Assembly (NCBI RefSeq): GCF_007859935.1
Contig: NZ_SJPO01000017.1
Span: forward strand, 18,539-82,538
Source of the DNA: Posidoniimonas polymericola
GTDB taxonomy: Bacteria > Planctomycetota > Planctomycetia > Pirellulales > Lacipirellulaceae
Direction of reading: 5' to 3'
Length of the DNA: 64,000 nucleotides
Position numbers and translations under genes: made by a program. This document shows positions 9,067 to 17,481 of the stretch, in pieces (the stretch's first letter is position 1; every line of letters starts with the position of its first letter). A model generated the notes under the pieces. It did no database searches. It had not been told where the DNA came from and worked only from the letters and a program-made list of their open reading frames with translations.

Positions 9067-10089
9067 TCAGAACACAATCGAGTCGTTAACAATCGAGTCT
9101 AGCAGCGGGTCAAGCTCGGCGTAGGCGACGCAGGTCGTGGTGTCCGCGGCGCCGTAGTAAATCGCCAAGCGGCCTAGTTGCTCGTCGTGCAAAGCGGCGC
9201 ACGGGAACACCACGTTGTCGACGTGGCCGGTGACCTCGTACTCGGCCTCGGGCGCCAGCAGCAAGTCGGTCTTGCGGTAGCGTACAATCCAGGGCTTCTC
9301 GAGGTCCAGGATGGCGGCGCCCATCGAGTACTCAAATCCTTTGCAGGTGTCCATCACTCCGTGGTACAGGATGAGCCAGCCGAGTGGGGTCTCGATTGGC
9401 GTCGGCCCAGCGCCAATCTTGGTGAGCTGCCACCAGACTCCCTGGTCGAGGCCGCCTCGCTTCATTACTAGTTGATGACCGCCCCAGTGCACCAGGTCGG
9501 GACTGCGGCTGATGTAGATGTCTCCGAACGGCGTGTGCCCGTCGTCGCTCGGTCGGCTGAGCATCCAGTAGTAGCCGTCTATCTTCCTGGGGAAGAGAAC
9601 ACCGTTGCGGTTGAACGGGAGGAACGAGTTCTCGATCCGGTGGTAGGTCTGGAAATCGCTGGTGTAGGCGACGCCGATGGTCGGGCCGTTGTGGCCGGCG
9701 CACCATGTCAGGTAGAAGGAACCGTCGAGCAGGCAGACCCTAGGGTCGTAGGCGTACTCGTTCAGGGGGCGGGGTTCGACGTCCGTGGCGAACTCGATCG
9801 GCTCCGGTTCGATCTGCCAGTCGAGACCGTTGTCGCTGAAGCCGGCGTGGAGCTTGGGGAATCGCCGCTTCTTCTCGACCCGGAAGATGCCGGCGAACTT
9901 AGAGCCGAAACGCACCACCGCCGAATTGAAGATCCCTAGCCCGCCGGGGACGTTCCAGGCGCCGACGACTGGATTTCCGGAGTGCCTCCATACGACCTGA
10001 TCACAGCCGTCGGGGGCGGGTTCCCAGGGGATCGGCGCCAGTTCGGCGGCCGGAGTCGCGAGTGCTGGAGGCACAGCAGATCCTTGCAA
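9067..10089 (-). CDS. GH130 family glycoside phosphorylase/hydrolase
   Basis: A 340-residue five-bladed beta-propeller protein. Segments typical of GH130 are NPVVGAWNVPGG near residue 38, EYAYDPRVCLLDGSFYLTW around 113-131 with the aspartate of the active site, DQGVWWQLTKIGAGPTPIET, and GWLILYHGV. GH130 enzymes act on beta-mannosides, mostly by phosphorolysis of mannosyl-glucose, mannosyl-GlcNAc or manno-oligosaccharides. No signal peptide is seen, so it acts in the cytoplasm after uptake by the adjacent symporter. The neighbouring GH18 enzyme makes a mannose-GlcNAc (N-glycan type) substrate attractive but unproven. Confidence 0.85.
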   Translation of the reverse strand: MQGSAVPPALATPAAELAPIPWEPAPDGCDQVVWRHSGNPVVGAWNVPGGLGIFNSAVVRFGSKFAGIFRVEKKRRFPKLHAGFSDNGLDWQIEPEPIEFATDVEPRPLNEYAYDPRVCLLDGSFYLTWCAGHNGPTIGVAYTSDFQTYHRIENSFLPFNRNGVLFPRKIDGYYWMLSRPSDDGHTPFGDIYISRSPDLVHWGGHQLVMKRGGLDQGVWWQLTKIGAGPTPIETPLGWLILYHGVMDTCKGFEYSMGAAILDLEKPWIVRYRKTDLLLAPEAEYEVTGHVDNVVFPCAALHDEQLGRLAIYYGAADTTTCVAYAELDPLLDSIVNDSIVF

Positions 10090-10172
10090 AACAACGGGTT
10101 TGAACCAGTTCAGAAAGCGTCAGTCTAAGCATCGTGGCGCCCGAAACCAAGTGGATTGTCGGCCGCCTGACC

Positions 10173-11321
10173 TCACTCGGCCCCCTGCCATCCGGCGATC
10201 GACGCGTCCAGCAGAGGGAACCGGCCCTCGGGCAGGGAGTCATGCCCGATCGCCCAGAAGAATATGCCACGGTACCCTTGACTGCGGGCCCACTCCGCTT
10301 TGCGGCGTGCAGAGGCCTCGTCATCGAAGGCGACGATTCCAAGCTCGCCTTGGGGCGCAAGAATCCAGGGCGCCTTAGCGTGTGCGTCTTGCTTAAGGGT
10401 CCAACCCGCGTCGATTAGCTTTAGGATCTGTCGGTACGTTGGCGTGCCGAATCCGGCTGCGCGAGCCCCGGAGGTAGCCGTGTAAGGCTGGCGGAGGGGG
10501 AACTTCCGGCCGTAGAGTGGGATACCAACGTTGAGCTTGCTGCGAGGAAACCCCTGGGTCTCTTCCCAATACGCCATCGCCGCCTGGGTCGACCGCCATG
10601 CTGACTCGGGGTCCTCGGGGGAACCGAACAGTGGCGTGTGGTGCGAGGCTACCGCGGTAAACGGGCCCGAGAAGTCGTAGGTCATCACATTGAGGAAGTC
10701 GATAGCCCCTTCCAACGCGGGGCCATCGATCCACTTTCCCTCGGCCGGTCGCGCGGTCACCGCCGACGTGATTAACAGCCTCATGCCGGTCGTCGTCGTG
10801 ACGCGGTCAAAGCTTGATCGGATCGCCCGCACGAGCTGAGTGAACCGCTGCTTCGTCGACTCATCCTTGGGGAACTCCCAGTCCACGTCGACTCCCGCGT
10901 ACCCGTACTCGACGACAATCTGGGTAAGATCCTCGACCCAACTGGCCATCTTCTCGGGCGAGGAGGTCGCCATCTCGAAGCCGTCCGCGTCTCCCCAGCC
11001 GCCCACACTGAGTATGACCGGGGTGTCGTGCCTTGCGGCCCTTTCGGTAAGAGAGCGACTTGGGACCTTGTCGTTGGTCTCGATCTGTCCCTGCTTGTCG
11101 GAGGTGATGAACGCGTGGCAGACGTGGGTGAAACGGTCCCACGGGATGCTGGCCTCGTTGAACCCCTCGTAGGCAGGGTAGTAGCCGAGCACGACCGGCA
11201 TGGGCTCCTCGGCCGCCGATGGTTGCGCCGCAGCCGTCGCCGCGAGAACGACGAGTGGGCTCCAGAAAAGGGCTCTGAGCACTAAGCGACCGAGACAAGC
11301 GGTAGCGAACAGGCGCGGCAT
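10173..11321 (-). CDS. GH18 family secreted glycosidase (chitinase / endo-GlcNAc-ase type)
   Basis: About 382 residues from the ATG at 11321, chosen because a signal peptide follows directly (ALFWSPLVVLAATAAAQ, cleavage near residue 33). The GH18 barrel starts at VVLGYYPAY; SVGGWG is the conserved beta-3 strand motif (105-110) and GVDVDWEFP contains the catalytic DxxDxDxE glutamate (E149). The protein ends near the end of the barrel (GIFFWAIGHD), with no chitin-binding module. It should cleave GlcNAc-containing glycans outside the cytoplasm. An upstream in-frame ATG at 11351 is an alternative start. It lies first in the GH18-GH130-symporter run and is divergent from a LacI regulator. Confidence 0.87.
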   Translation of the reverse strand: MPRLFATACLGRLVLRALFWSPLVVLAATAAAQPSAAEEPMPVVLGYYPAYEGFNEASIPWDRFTHVCHAFITSDKQGQIETNDKVPSRSLTERAARHDTPVILSVGGWGDADGFEMATSSPEKMASWVEDLTQIVVEYGYAGVDVDWEFPKDESTKQRFTQLVRAIRSSFDRVTTTTGMRLLITSAVTARPAEGKWIDGPALEGAIDFLNVMTYDFSGPFTAVASHHTPLFGSPEDPESAWRSTQAAMAYWEETQGFPRSKLNVGIPLYGRKFPLRQPYTATSGARAAGFGTPTYRQILKLIDAGWTLKQDAHAKAPWILAPQGELGIVAFDDEASARRKAEWARSQGYRGIFFWAIGHDSLPEGRFPLLDASIAGWQGAE

Positions 11322-11455
11322 AGTACTAGATTCTCCGGTGCGAGAAATCATGTCAATTCCGCCGGGGCGATTCCTGCGCGGCACTATAGCGGATAACCTG
11401 AAGGCGAGAAACTATCTTTTTTTGGCAACCCTCTCAACGCCCAATCAACTGTGCC

Positions 11456-12517
11456 ATGGCACCTGCAGATCGACGACCGGCCCGCCTGAAAGACGTCGCC
11501 GCCGCGGCAGGGGTATCGAAGACCACCGCCTCAAGGATCCTCAACGGAGACACCGAGAACTTTGGCAAGGAGACCTGCGCCCGCGTAAAAGAAACCGCGA
11601 GCCGGCTTGGGTGGCGCCGCAACCTGCTGATCGACGGCATGCAGAAGGGACGCTCCAAGACGGTTGGGGTGATGATCCCGCCGCACGATTCGTTCTGGGT
11701 GGGCGTGCTTGCCGGCATCCACATTACCCTAGCCGAAGCCGACTATTTGCCGATCACGATCTGGATTGGCGACTGCCGAGAGTTTCCCGAGTTCAACGAC
11801 GACGACACCGCGGGCGTGGAGCAAATCAATCGGCTCCTCGACCGGCGAGTAGACGGCCTGATCTTGTGGCCGAGCTTTGCGGTGGCCTATTACGACCACT
11901 ACCGCGAACTGATCGAGCGACGCGTGCCGGTAGTCAGCATCGATCACCGGCTGCCGGACGAGGTGCACGCCGATTCTATCGAAACAGATGAGCTCGCCGG
12001 CGCGACCTGCGTCGCCGAGCACTTAATCGGCTTGGGCCACAAGCAGATCGCCTGCTTCGGCGCCCGCGAGACCGAGTGGCAGGGTTGGTCCGTGCGTCGA
12101 CGCCAACTGTTCGAAGAAGCGGTGGCAAGCCGTGGTGGGAGTGTCGTAAGAAGCTGGAAAACCAACGAATCGGGCTCTGATGGACTCGAGGTCGCCAAGC
12201 AGGTGCTCACTTCTTCGCCGCGTCCCACTGCCGTGTTCGCCGTGTCGGACCACCAGGCGCGGATTCTCTACCGCGCGGCTGCAGATTTGGGCTTGCGGGT
12301 GCCCAAAGACGTGTCGATTGTAGGCTACGCGGATCTCGATTTCGCCGACGAGCTTTCGCCGCCGCTCACGACGATGCGGCAGCAGCCGATCGAGATTGGG
12401 CGGCAGGCCGCCCAGGCAGTGCTTGAACGCCAAGCCGATGAAGCGTCGATGGCGACGGGCAGAGTAATCTCGGTCCGCCCCGAACTGGTGGTGCGTGCGT
12501 CGACGAGTCGGCCCTGA
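11456..12517 (+). CDS. LacI family transcriptional regulator
   Basis: A 353-residue protein. The N-terminal helix-turn-helix LKDVAAAAGVSKTTASRILN (residues 11-30) and the hinge are typical of LacI. A periplasmic-binding-protein-like ligand domain follows (KTVGVMIPP, EHLIGLGHKQIACFG, TAVFAVSDHQA, VSIVGYADLDFA). It is divergent from the GH18 gene, with 134 nt between starts, so it most likely represses the GH18-GH130-symporter run and is released by the imported sugar. I did not find a clear palindromic operator. Confidence 0.9.
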   Translation: MAPADRRPARLKDVAAAAGVSKTTASRILNGDTENFGKETCARVKETASRLGWRRNLLIDGMQKGRSKTVGVMIPPHDSFWVGVLAGIHITLAEADYLPITIWIGDCREFPEFNDDDTAGVEQINRLLDRRVDGLILWPSFAVAYYDHYRELIERRVPVVSIDHRLPDEVHADSIETDELAGATCVAEHLIGLGHKQIACFGARETEWQGWSVRRRQLFEEAVASRGGSVVRSWKTNESGSDGLEVAKQVLTSSPRPTAVFAVSDHQARILYRAAADLGLRVPKDVSIVGYADLDFADELSPPLTTMRQQPIEIGRQAAQAVLERQADEASMATGRVISVRPELVVRASTSRP

Positions 12518-12650
12518 GTCACAACAACGACCCCACTTCCCGCTTGCAGCAGGGGAAGCGATCAAGCTCCCTCGCTCCAAGGCAGGTGGAACGAGAGACG
12601 CGATTGAAGCGGGTTGGTTACAAGCAAACGGAGAATGGGGCGAAAAAAAC

Positions 12651-12679
12651 TTGACACAATGATCCGAGAGCCCTAGATT
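12651..12679 (+). promoter_or_regulatory. Sigma-70-like promoter
   Basis: A perfect TTGACA (12651-12656) is followed after 17 bases by TAGATT (12674-12679, four of six matching TATAAT). It points toward the DUF1559 gene starting at 13090 and would create a leader of about 400 nt. Confidence 0.5.
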
Positions 12680-13089
12680 CCAACCCCAGTGGTTCGAAGC
12701 GGCTCACCTACAAACACTGGCTCGGATCACTAAGAGTCTCAATTTCGGGCGGCGAGGGCGTTTTTTTTCACGCCCAGTTGAACTAGTTTAACTCCTCTTT
12801 TTTGCTAGCGGGAAAGAAGATCACCGACCTGATTATCGGGTCGATTAACTGTTTCCGTTTTGAAGCTATCGAGTTCCTCGGCCAACTCTGTCGCCAGTAG
12901 TTGACCGGTGGTTTTTTATCGCGGTTTTTGGGTGCGATTTTTTGAATCGCAGTTTCGTGGCCTGCGTTTGCGCGAACCGTGTTGTGCCGCGCGACGAAGG
13001 TCGCGGGCCGGCTGCTGGTGCGAATGGACATCTCTTGTTCAGGCGAGCCCGTGGCTTCCGATCAGGACTGACTCGAAAGGACAATGACT
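12680..13089 (+). other. Long leader upstream of DUF1559 gene
   Basis: About 400 non-coding bases with poly-T runs. There are small inverted repeats: GGGCGT (12758 region) paired with ACGCCC across a T-run, and TGCGATT paired with AATCGCA near 12930-12950. No known riboswitch is recognised. The minus-strand open frames here look spurious. An AAAGGA at 13076-13081 serves as ribosome-binding site. Confidence 0.4.
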
Positions 13090-14199
13090 ATGTCCAGGAG
13101 CTTGCTAGCGCGCGTCGCGGTGCGGCGCGGGTTCACGCTGGTTGAGTTGCTTGTAGTAATAGCAATCATCGGCGTCCTGATCGCGTTGCTGCTGCCAGCG
13201 GTCCAGTCCGCCAGGGAGGCCGCGCGGAGATCGCAATGCCAAAACCAGCTCAAGCAGATTGGGCTGGCCATGCAGAACCACGTCGACAGCCTGAAAGTGT
13301 TTCCTACCGGCGGGATAAGCACCTGGCCACAGATCGAGGACTACTCTGACCCGGGCACACCCTACACGGCCGGAAAGCAGGGGCTGAGCTGGGGTTTCCA
13401 GCTGTTGCCCTACCTAGAAGAAGGGTCGGTTCACGACATCTCAACGACGCCTCAACTCTCTGGAACGCCGATTGAGATGTACTTCTGCCCCTCTCGGCGG
13501 GCGCCTACCCAGAGCAGTGTCGGCCGGTGGTTGATCGACTACGCGGCGCTCGTGCCAATGCCTGCCAGAAGCCAGCTAGGAACCAATGGAATTTACGGCA
13601 ACTACGATACGCTGCTCGATCGGGCGCCGGGCCGTGAGTACGCCTTCTGGGGGGACGGAGCCGGTGGCGTCTACCGGCACGACCCAGCTGTGGCGCCCGG
13701 ATCAGCGGCCGTGGCCGGTCTGTCAAAGTACAACGCAACGAGTTACACGAGCTACTGGGGGGTGATCGTGCGAACCAACTGGTGGGTCAAGAAAGGGACC
13801 GGCGGTCCCCCCGCCTTCGCGCCGGTCAGGACCGGCACGCCCAACCCGATCAAGATCGCCCGGATCACCGACGGCCTCAGCAAGACGGGCGTCATCTGTG
13901 AGAAGCGGCTTTCCGACAGCGAGACCGACAACGACGCGGGCTGGTCCGACGGCTGGGACTACGACACGCTCCGGTCCACGATCGCCCAGCCGTTCTCGGA
14001 CTCGACCCCGAAAGAGCAAGTCAGCCAGGTAAACGGCGGCAACGGCCAGTTTATTACTGCCGGCGCAGCCCACACGGGCGGGTTCTTCATCTCCTACGCG
14101 GACGGCTCGGTCCGGCTGCTCAGCTATGAAATCGACCAAGAGACCTTCAACCGCATCGGGCACCGTTCGGACGGAGAGATCATTAACGAGGGCGCCTAA
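13090..14199 (+). CDS. DUF1559 pseudopilin-like protein
   Basis: About 369 residues. The N-terminus RRGFTLVELLVVIAIIGVL is a type IV prepilin cleavage and methylation motif; after processing, the hydrophobic helix starts at the phenylalanine. The next segment (LLPAVQSAREAARRSQC) and the C-terminal HTGGFFISYADGSVRLLS mark DUF1559, a family hugely expanded in planctomycetes and of unknown role, presumably secreted or assembled by a type II/IV pilus-like system. Start at the second ATG (13090) gives proper spacing (8 nt) from AAAGGA; 13084 is the alternative. It precedes secreted dockerin/PEP-CTERM genes. Confidence 0.9.
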   Translation: MSRSLLARVAVRRGFTLVELLVVIAIIGVLIALLLPAVQSAREAARRSQCQNQLKQIGLAMQNHVDSLKVFPTGGISTWPQIEDYSDPGTPYTAGKQGLSWGFQLLPYLEEGSVHDISTTPQLSGTPIEMYFCPSRRAPTQSSVGRWLIDYAALVPMPARSQLGTNGIYGNYDTLLDRAPGREYAFWGDGAGGVYRHDPAVAPGSAAVAGLSKYNATSYTSYWGVIVRTNWWVKKGTGGPPAFAPVRTGTPNPIKIARITDGLSKTGVICEKRLSDSETDNDAGWSDGWDYDTLRSTIAQPFSDSTPKEQVSQVNGGNGQFITAGAAHTGGFFISYADGSVRLLSYEIDQETFNRIGHRSDGEIINEGA

Positions 14200-14200
14200 C

Positions 14201-14234
14201 CCCTTCCACCTCGGCATGTGCGGAGGTGAGAGGG
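14201..14234 (+). terminator. Hairpin after DUF1559 gene
   Basis: Arms at 14201-14212 and 14223-14234 pair at 10 of 12 positions around a 10-base loop, immediately after the DUF1559 stop codon. No T-run follows, so it may be a 3' stabilising hairpin rather than an intrinsic terminator. Confidence 0.4.
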
Positions 14235-14496
14235 AGCGGTTTCGACAGACACGATTCGCGAGCGTGGATCTCGTGCAGTTATTTAGAGGCTACACGTTGA
14301 GCGCGTTGGTTTTGATAGGGGAGATCGGTGCATGAGAGGGAAGTAGCCCTCCGGTTGGTGCGGTCGAAAAAAGGCGTTGGCGGGGCAGCCATTGCAGGCA
14401 AGAAGAGCTAACACCGTTGTTGATTGACCGTAGATTGCCTGGGGCAAAGCGGTGCTCGTCTAGTTTCGTCATCTTTGTTTATTTAGGGGGTTCGGC

Positions 14497-15708
14497 ATGA
14501 CTCTTCGACGTTGGGTGCTGACGGCGGTCACGGCAATGGCCGCCACAGCGAGCTCGCAATCGGGCGCTCAAGATATCCGGAACTACAATGTCAACTTCAC
14601 CTCGAGTCCGCCGACGATTGACGGCACGGTCTCTCCCGGCGAATGGGACTCCGCCGCTGCGGAGGCCGGCGACTGGCGAGAGCTCCGCAAGGATTTCAGC
14701 GACGTTGACGAGGACAACAACCGCTTCCGGATCCTGTACGATACCAGCAACCTCTACATCCTCTACGAGACCGACTACGACTTCGGCTTCTTGGACGAGC
14801 TGTTCCCGGGCAACCCTGCGATCTCATTTGGAGAAGAGAACCTAAACCTTTACATCGACCCAAACCGGGACGGCGACCTCAACACGAACAACGCGGGCGA
14901 TCCCGTCCCGGCGGGCCAGTCGACCGACCAAAACGTCGACGGGTATCAGTTTGCGTTCAACCAATACCTTGGGACCCACGTGTCGACCGACGCCGATCGC
15001 GACGGGATTGGTTTCTACACCGAGGCGCACGTCAACACCCCATTTGGCGATCAGGGCAATTGGAACCAAGGGGGGAACACCGTCGAGGGACCGGGATTGT
15101 CTGGCAGTGGTATTGTCGTCGCCCAGACCAACACCAACTCGCCCTCCGCGGGTCAGCCATCAGGCATCGCCGAGTTAGTGATTCCTTTCGCCGACCTAGA
15201 CGCGGACCAATTTATCCCAGCCCCTGCCCCTAATGCCGACTACAACGGCGACGGCAACCAGGACGCGGCGGACTATACTCTTTGGCGTGACACGTTCGGA
15301 ACCGTTGTTGGTAACGCCGGAGACGGCTTGCTTGACGGTGCGGACGGGAACGATGATGGCACCGTCAACGAGGCCGACTACGATCTGTGGGTCTCGGGGT
15401 ACGGCCGCGGAGACGGCGCGGTGCTCCCAACCGGTCTCAATGCTACCGACGGGGGCGCACGCTCCGGCCCGGAGGCTGGCGAGGTGTGGGGATTCAACAT
15501 TTCGATGATCACTCGTGACGCGGCCAATAACTTTTTGCCGATCTGGAACTGGCACGACAGCAGTAGTTTCGCGCTATGGCCGCACGGCATGCTGACCTTC
15601 CAGGCGGCGCCGGGGGCCGGGGCCGGATCGACGGCGCCCGAGCCCGCCGGGGCGGCGCTGGCGGTGATCGCCGGCCTCGGAATGCTGCGGAGACGGCGTC
15701 GGTCGTAA
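14497..15708 (+). CDS. Secreted CBM9-like, dockerin, PEP-CTERM protein
   Basis: A 403-residue exported protein. A signal peptide (residues 1-25, ending SGAQ) is followed by a CBM9-like sugar-binding fold recognised from PPTIDGTVSPGEWDSAA and LYILYETDYDF. A dockerin/EF-hand pair follows at about 245-305 (DYNGDGNQDAADYTLWRD and DGNDDGTVNEADYDLW). The C-terminus APEPAGAALAVIAGLGMLRRRRRS is a PEP-CTERM sorting tail (PEP motif, transmembrane helix, arginine cluster) that exosortase would process. The dockerin loop interrupts the CBM9-like domain: residues after it (GEVWGFNISMITRD) still look like the end of that domain. A purine-rich ribosome site precedes the ATG. Confidence 0.82.
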   Translation: MTLRRWVLTAVTAMAATASSQSGAQDIRNYNVNFTSSPPTIDGTVSPGEWDSAAAEAGDWRELRKDFSDVDEDNNRFRILYDTSNLYILYETDYDFGFLDELFPGNPAISFGEENLNLYIDPNRDGDLNTNNAGDPVPAGQSTDQNVDGYQFAFNQYLGTHVSTDADRDGIGFYTEAHVNTPFGDQGNWNQGGNTVEGPGLSGSGIVVAQTNTNSPSAGQPSGIAELVIPFADLDADQFIPAPAPNADYNGDGNQDAADYTLWRDTFGTVVGNAGDGLLDGADGNDDGTVNEADYDLWVSGYGRGDGAVLPTGLNATDGGARSGPEAGEVWGFNISMITRDAANNFLPIWNWHDSSSFALWPHGMLTFQAAPGAGAGSTAPEPAGAALAVIAGLGMLRRRRRS

Positions 15709-15734
15709 TCGATCTTGGTGCGCGGGGCAGAGGT

Positions 15735-15791
15735 CCCGCGTCGGAATCTCCTGACGCGGGGCCTTGCGCACTTCCGGGGCGGAGTGCGCAA
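15735..15791 (+). terminator. Two adjacent hairpins (terminator)
   Basis: The first hairpin has perfect 8-bp arms CCCGCGTC (15735-15742) and GACGCGGG (15753-15760). The second has perfect 9-bp arms TTGCGCACT (15764-15772) and AGTGCGCAA (15783-15791). A short T-run (GTTTTCC) follows. They lie just after the PEP-CTERM gene stop and are best read as a transcription terminator. Confidence 0.65.
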
Positions 15792-15885
15792 AGCCCGTTT
15801 TCCGCCAGTTCAGTCTGCTGACCGTGGGCGTCGAGGCGGGTCGTCGTAAGGTGAAATCCCGCCCCGCCTTCCGCGAGCCGGCCGA

Positions 15886-17481
15886 ATGAAGTTTTGCACC
15901 CGTGTCGCGTGGTCGTTGATATGGCTAGCCGGCGGCGTCGCGTGGGGGCAACCTGTCACGCTGCGTGGGCCGGGGCTTGAATCAGGCCAGTACGAGGTGA
16001 CAACGTTCGCGGACGGTTTGAATTTCCCGGTTGGCATGACCAGCCTTGATGACGGGTCGGTGCTCGCCGCCGTGAGCAACGGCTCGTCTTTCTTTGGCAG
16101 TTCCAGCGGTTCAATCGTGCGCCTCGTTGACGCCGACCGGGACGGCGTGGCCGAGTTACGCGAGACACTGGTCGCGGACGTGCCTGGCGGCCGGCTCTCC
16201 AGCCTCAAGCGGGCGGGCGATTTGGTGGCAGTTACCGGGCAGGGGCAGAACGTACCGATCTCCTTCTACCGCATAAGCGATTCACCATCGGAGCTCCTCT
16301 CGCCGCTGGGGCAGCTGCAATTCACCTATCCAAGCGGTGGCTGGCTTCACCCCCACTCGTCGCTGCTGTTGCGCGAGTCGCCCCAAACGGACGGCGATTA
16401 CGAGCTGTATTTTCAGCTGGGGTCGGATGCTAACTTTCAGGCTACCCGACGCACGGTGGGGCTTGGAGGAACGCTGGGGCTTACGGCGACGCTCGTAGGC
16501 GAGGCAATCCACCGGGTCACCCTGCAGGACATCGGTTCTGGCTTGGTCGCAACCTCCCACGACGTGGTAGCGACCGGCCTGCGGAACCCGACGGGTCTCG
16601 CGTTCCATCCGCTGACCGGCGACCTCTACGTCGGGGACAACGGGATCGACGGGCTGGTTGATCCGAACGAGCCGACGAGCCCGGACGAGATCAACGTCCT
16701 TCCGGCGACCGACCTGGGCGGAACGCCGGAGAGCTATGGGTTCCCGTCTACCTACCAGGAGTACCGCTCGGGGGTCGATGTTGGCTCGTCGGGGCTGGCG
16801 CCCCTGACGAACTTCCAGCCGCTGCCGTCACCCGACGGGGCAGAAGCCGAAGGGATCAACGAGATTGCGTTCTCGCCGCCCCTCTTCGGCGGCTCGCTCG
16901 CCGGTGGGATCTTCGCTGGTTTCCACGGCATCTACAGCGGTGGCGGTCTCAGCAATGAAGAGAACGCCGTCGCGTTCGTCGATCCGGAGACCGGGGCCTA
17001 CTTCCATGTCATCGGCAATGACGAGCCGGCGATCGGGCATCTCGACGGGCTCCATTCAACCCGCGACACCCTGTTCTTGGCCGATATCTCCCCAGGGGGA
17101 AACCTGTCTCCCACGAACGCGAATTCAGGGAAGATCTACGCGATCCGTTCGCTGATCAGGCCCGGTGACTACAACCGCGATGGCTTGATCGACGCGGCCG
17201 ACTACACCGTCTGGCGGGACACGCAAGGGGAGTCCGGGCTCGGGCTTGCCGCGGACGGTGACGGCGACTTCGCGGTAGGGCTCGGGGACTACGACGTCTG
17301 GCGCGACGCCTACAACGCTGCGTTGGTAGCAGGCGCCAATAGGGCGCCCGCACCCGGCGCCGTGACGTTATTGCTGATCGGCGCTGTCTTCGCTATCGGA
17401 CTTTGCGCGCGCGTAAGGTCCAAAAATTCATCCGACACCAGATTTCGCGAGTTCACGCCGCCGCTCGGTGGTAGTGCTTGA
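15886..17481 (+). CDS. Secreted glucose/sorbosone dehydrogenase-like propeller with dockerin; 3' end is IS sequence
   Basis: A 531-residue open frame with a signal peptide (residues 1-22, ending AWGQ). The beta-propeller resembles NHL/sorbosone dehydrogenase proteins (TTFADGLNFPVGMTSLDDG; ATGLRNPTGLAFHPLTGDLY). A dockerin lies at about 427-475 (GDYNRDGLIDAADYTVWRD). The tail (APAPGAVTLLLIGAVFAIG) is a PEP-CTERM-like helix with PAP in place of PEP. A type B IS begins at 17411, so roughly the last 23 residues after GLCAR are encoded by IS sequence and the original C-terminal residues and stop are lost. Tail function may survive because the helix and the first arginine remain. Confidence 0.8.
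   Translation: MKFCTRVAWSLIWLAGGVAWGQPVTLRGPGLESGQYEVTTFADGLNFPVGMTSLDDGSVLAAVSNGSSFFGSSSGSIVRLVDADRDGVAELRETLVADVPGGRLSSLKRAGDLVAVTGQGQNVPISFYRISDSPSELLSPLGQLQFTYPSGGWLHPHSSLLLRESPQTDGDYELYFQLGSDANFQATRRTVGLGGTLGLTATLVGEAIHRVTLQDIGSGLVATSHDVVATGLRNPTGLAFHPLTGDLYVGDNGIDGLVDPNEPTSPDEINVLPATDLGGTPESYGFPSTYQEYRSGVDVGSSGLAPLTNFQPLPSPDGAEAEGINEIAFSPPLFGGSLAGGIFAGFHGIYSGGGLSNEENAVAFVDPETGAYFHVIGNDEPAIGHLDGLHSTRDTLFLADISPGGNLSPTNANSGKIYAIRSLIRPGDYNRDGLIDAADYTVWRDTQGESGLGLAADGDGDFAVGLGDYDVWRDAYNAALVAGANRAPAPGAVTLLLIGAVFAIGLCARVRSKNSSDTRFREFTPPLGGSA
17411..17436 (+). repeat. Left inverted repeat of type B IS
   Basis: GCGTAAGGTCCAAAAATTCA plus TCCGAC; pairs with 18650-18675. The equivalent end of the second copy is at 38064. 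Confidence 0.8.

Noticed and set aside
12783..13031. 82-codon minus-strand open frame in the DUF1559 leader
   Set aside because: No ribosome-binding site or family pattern; lies in the leader of a better supported gene.
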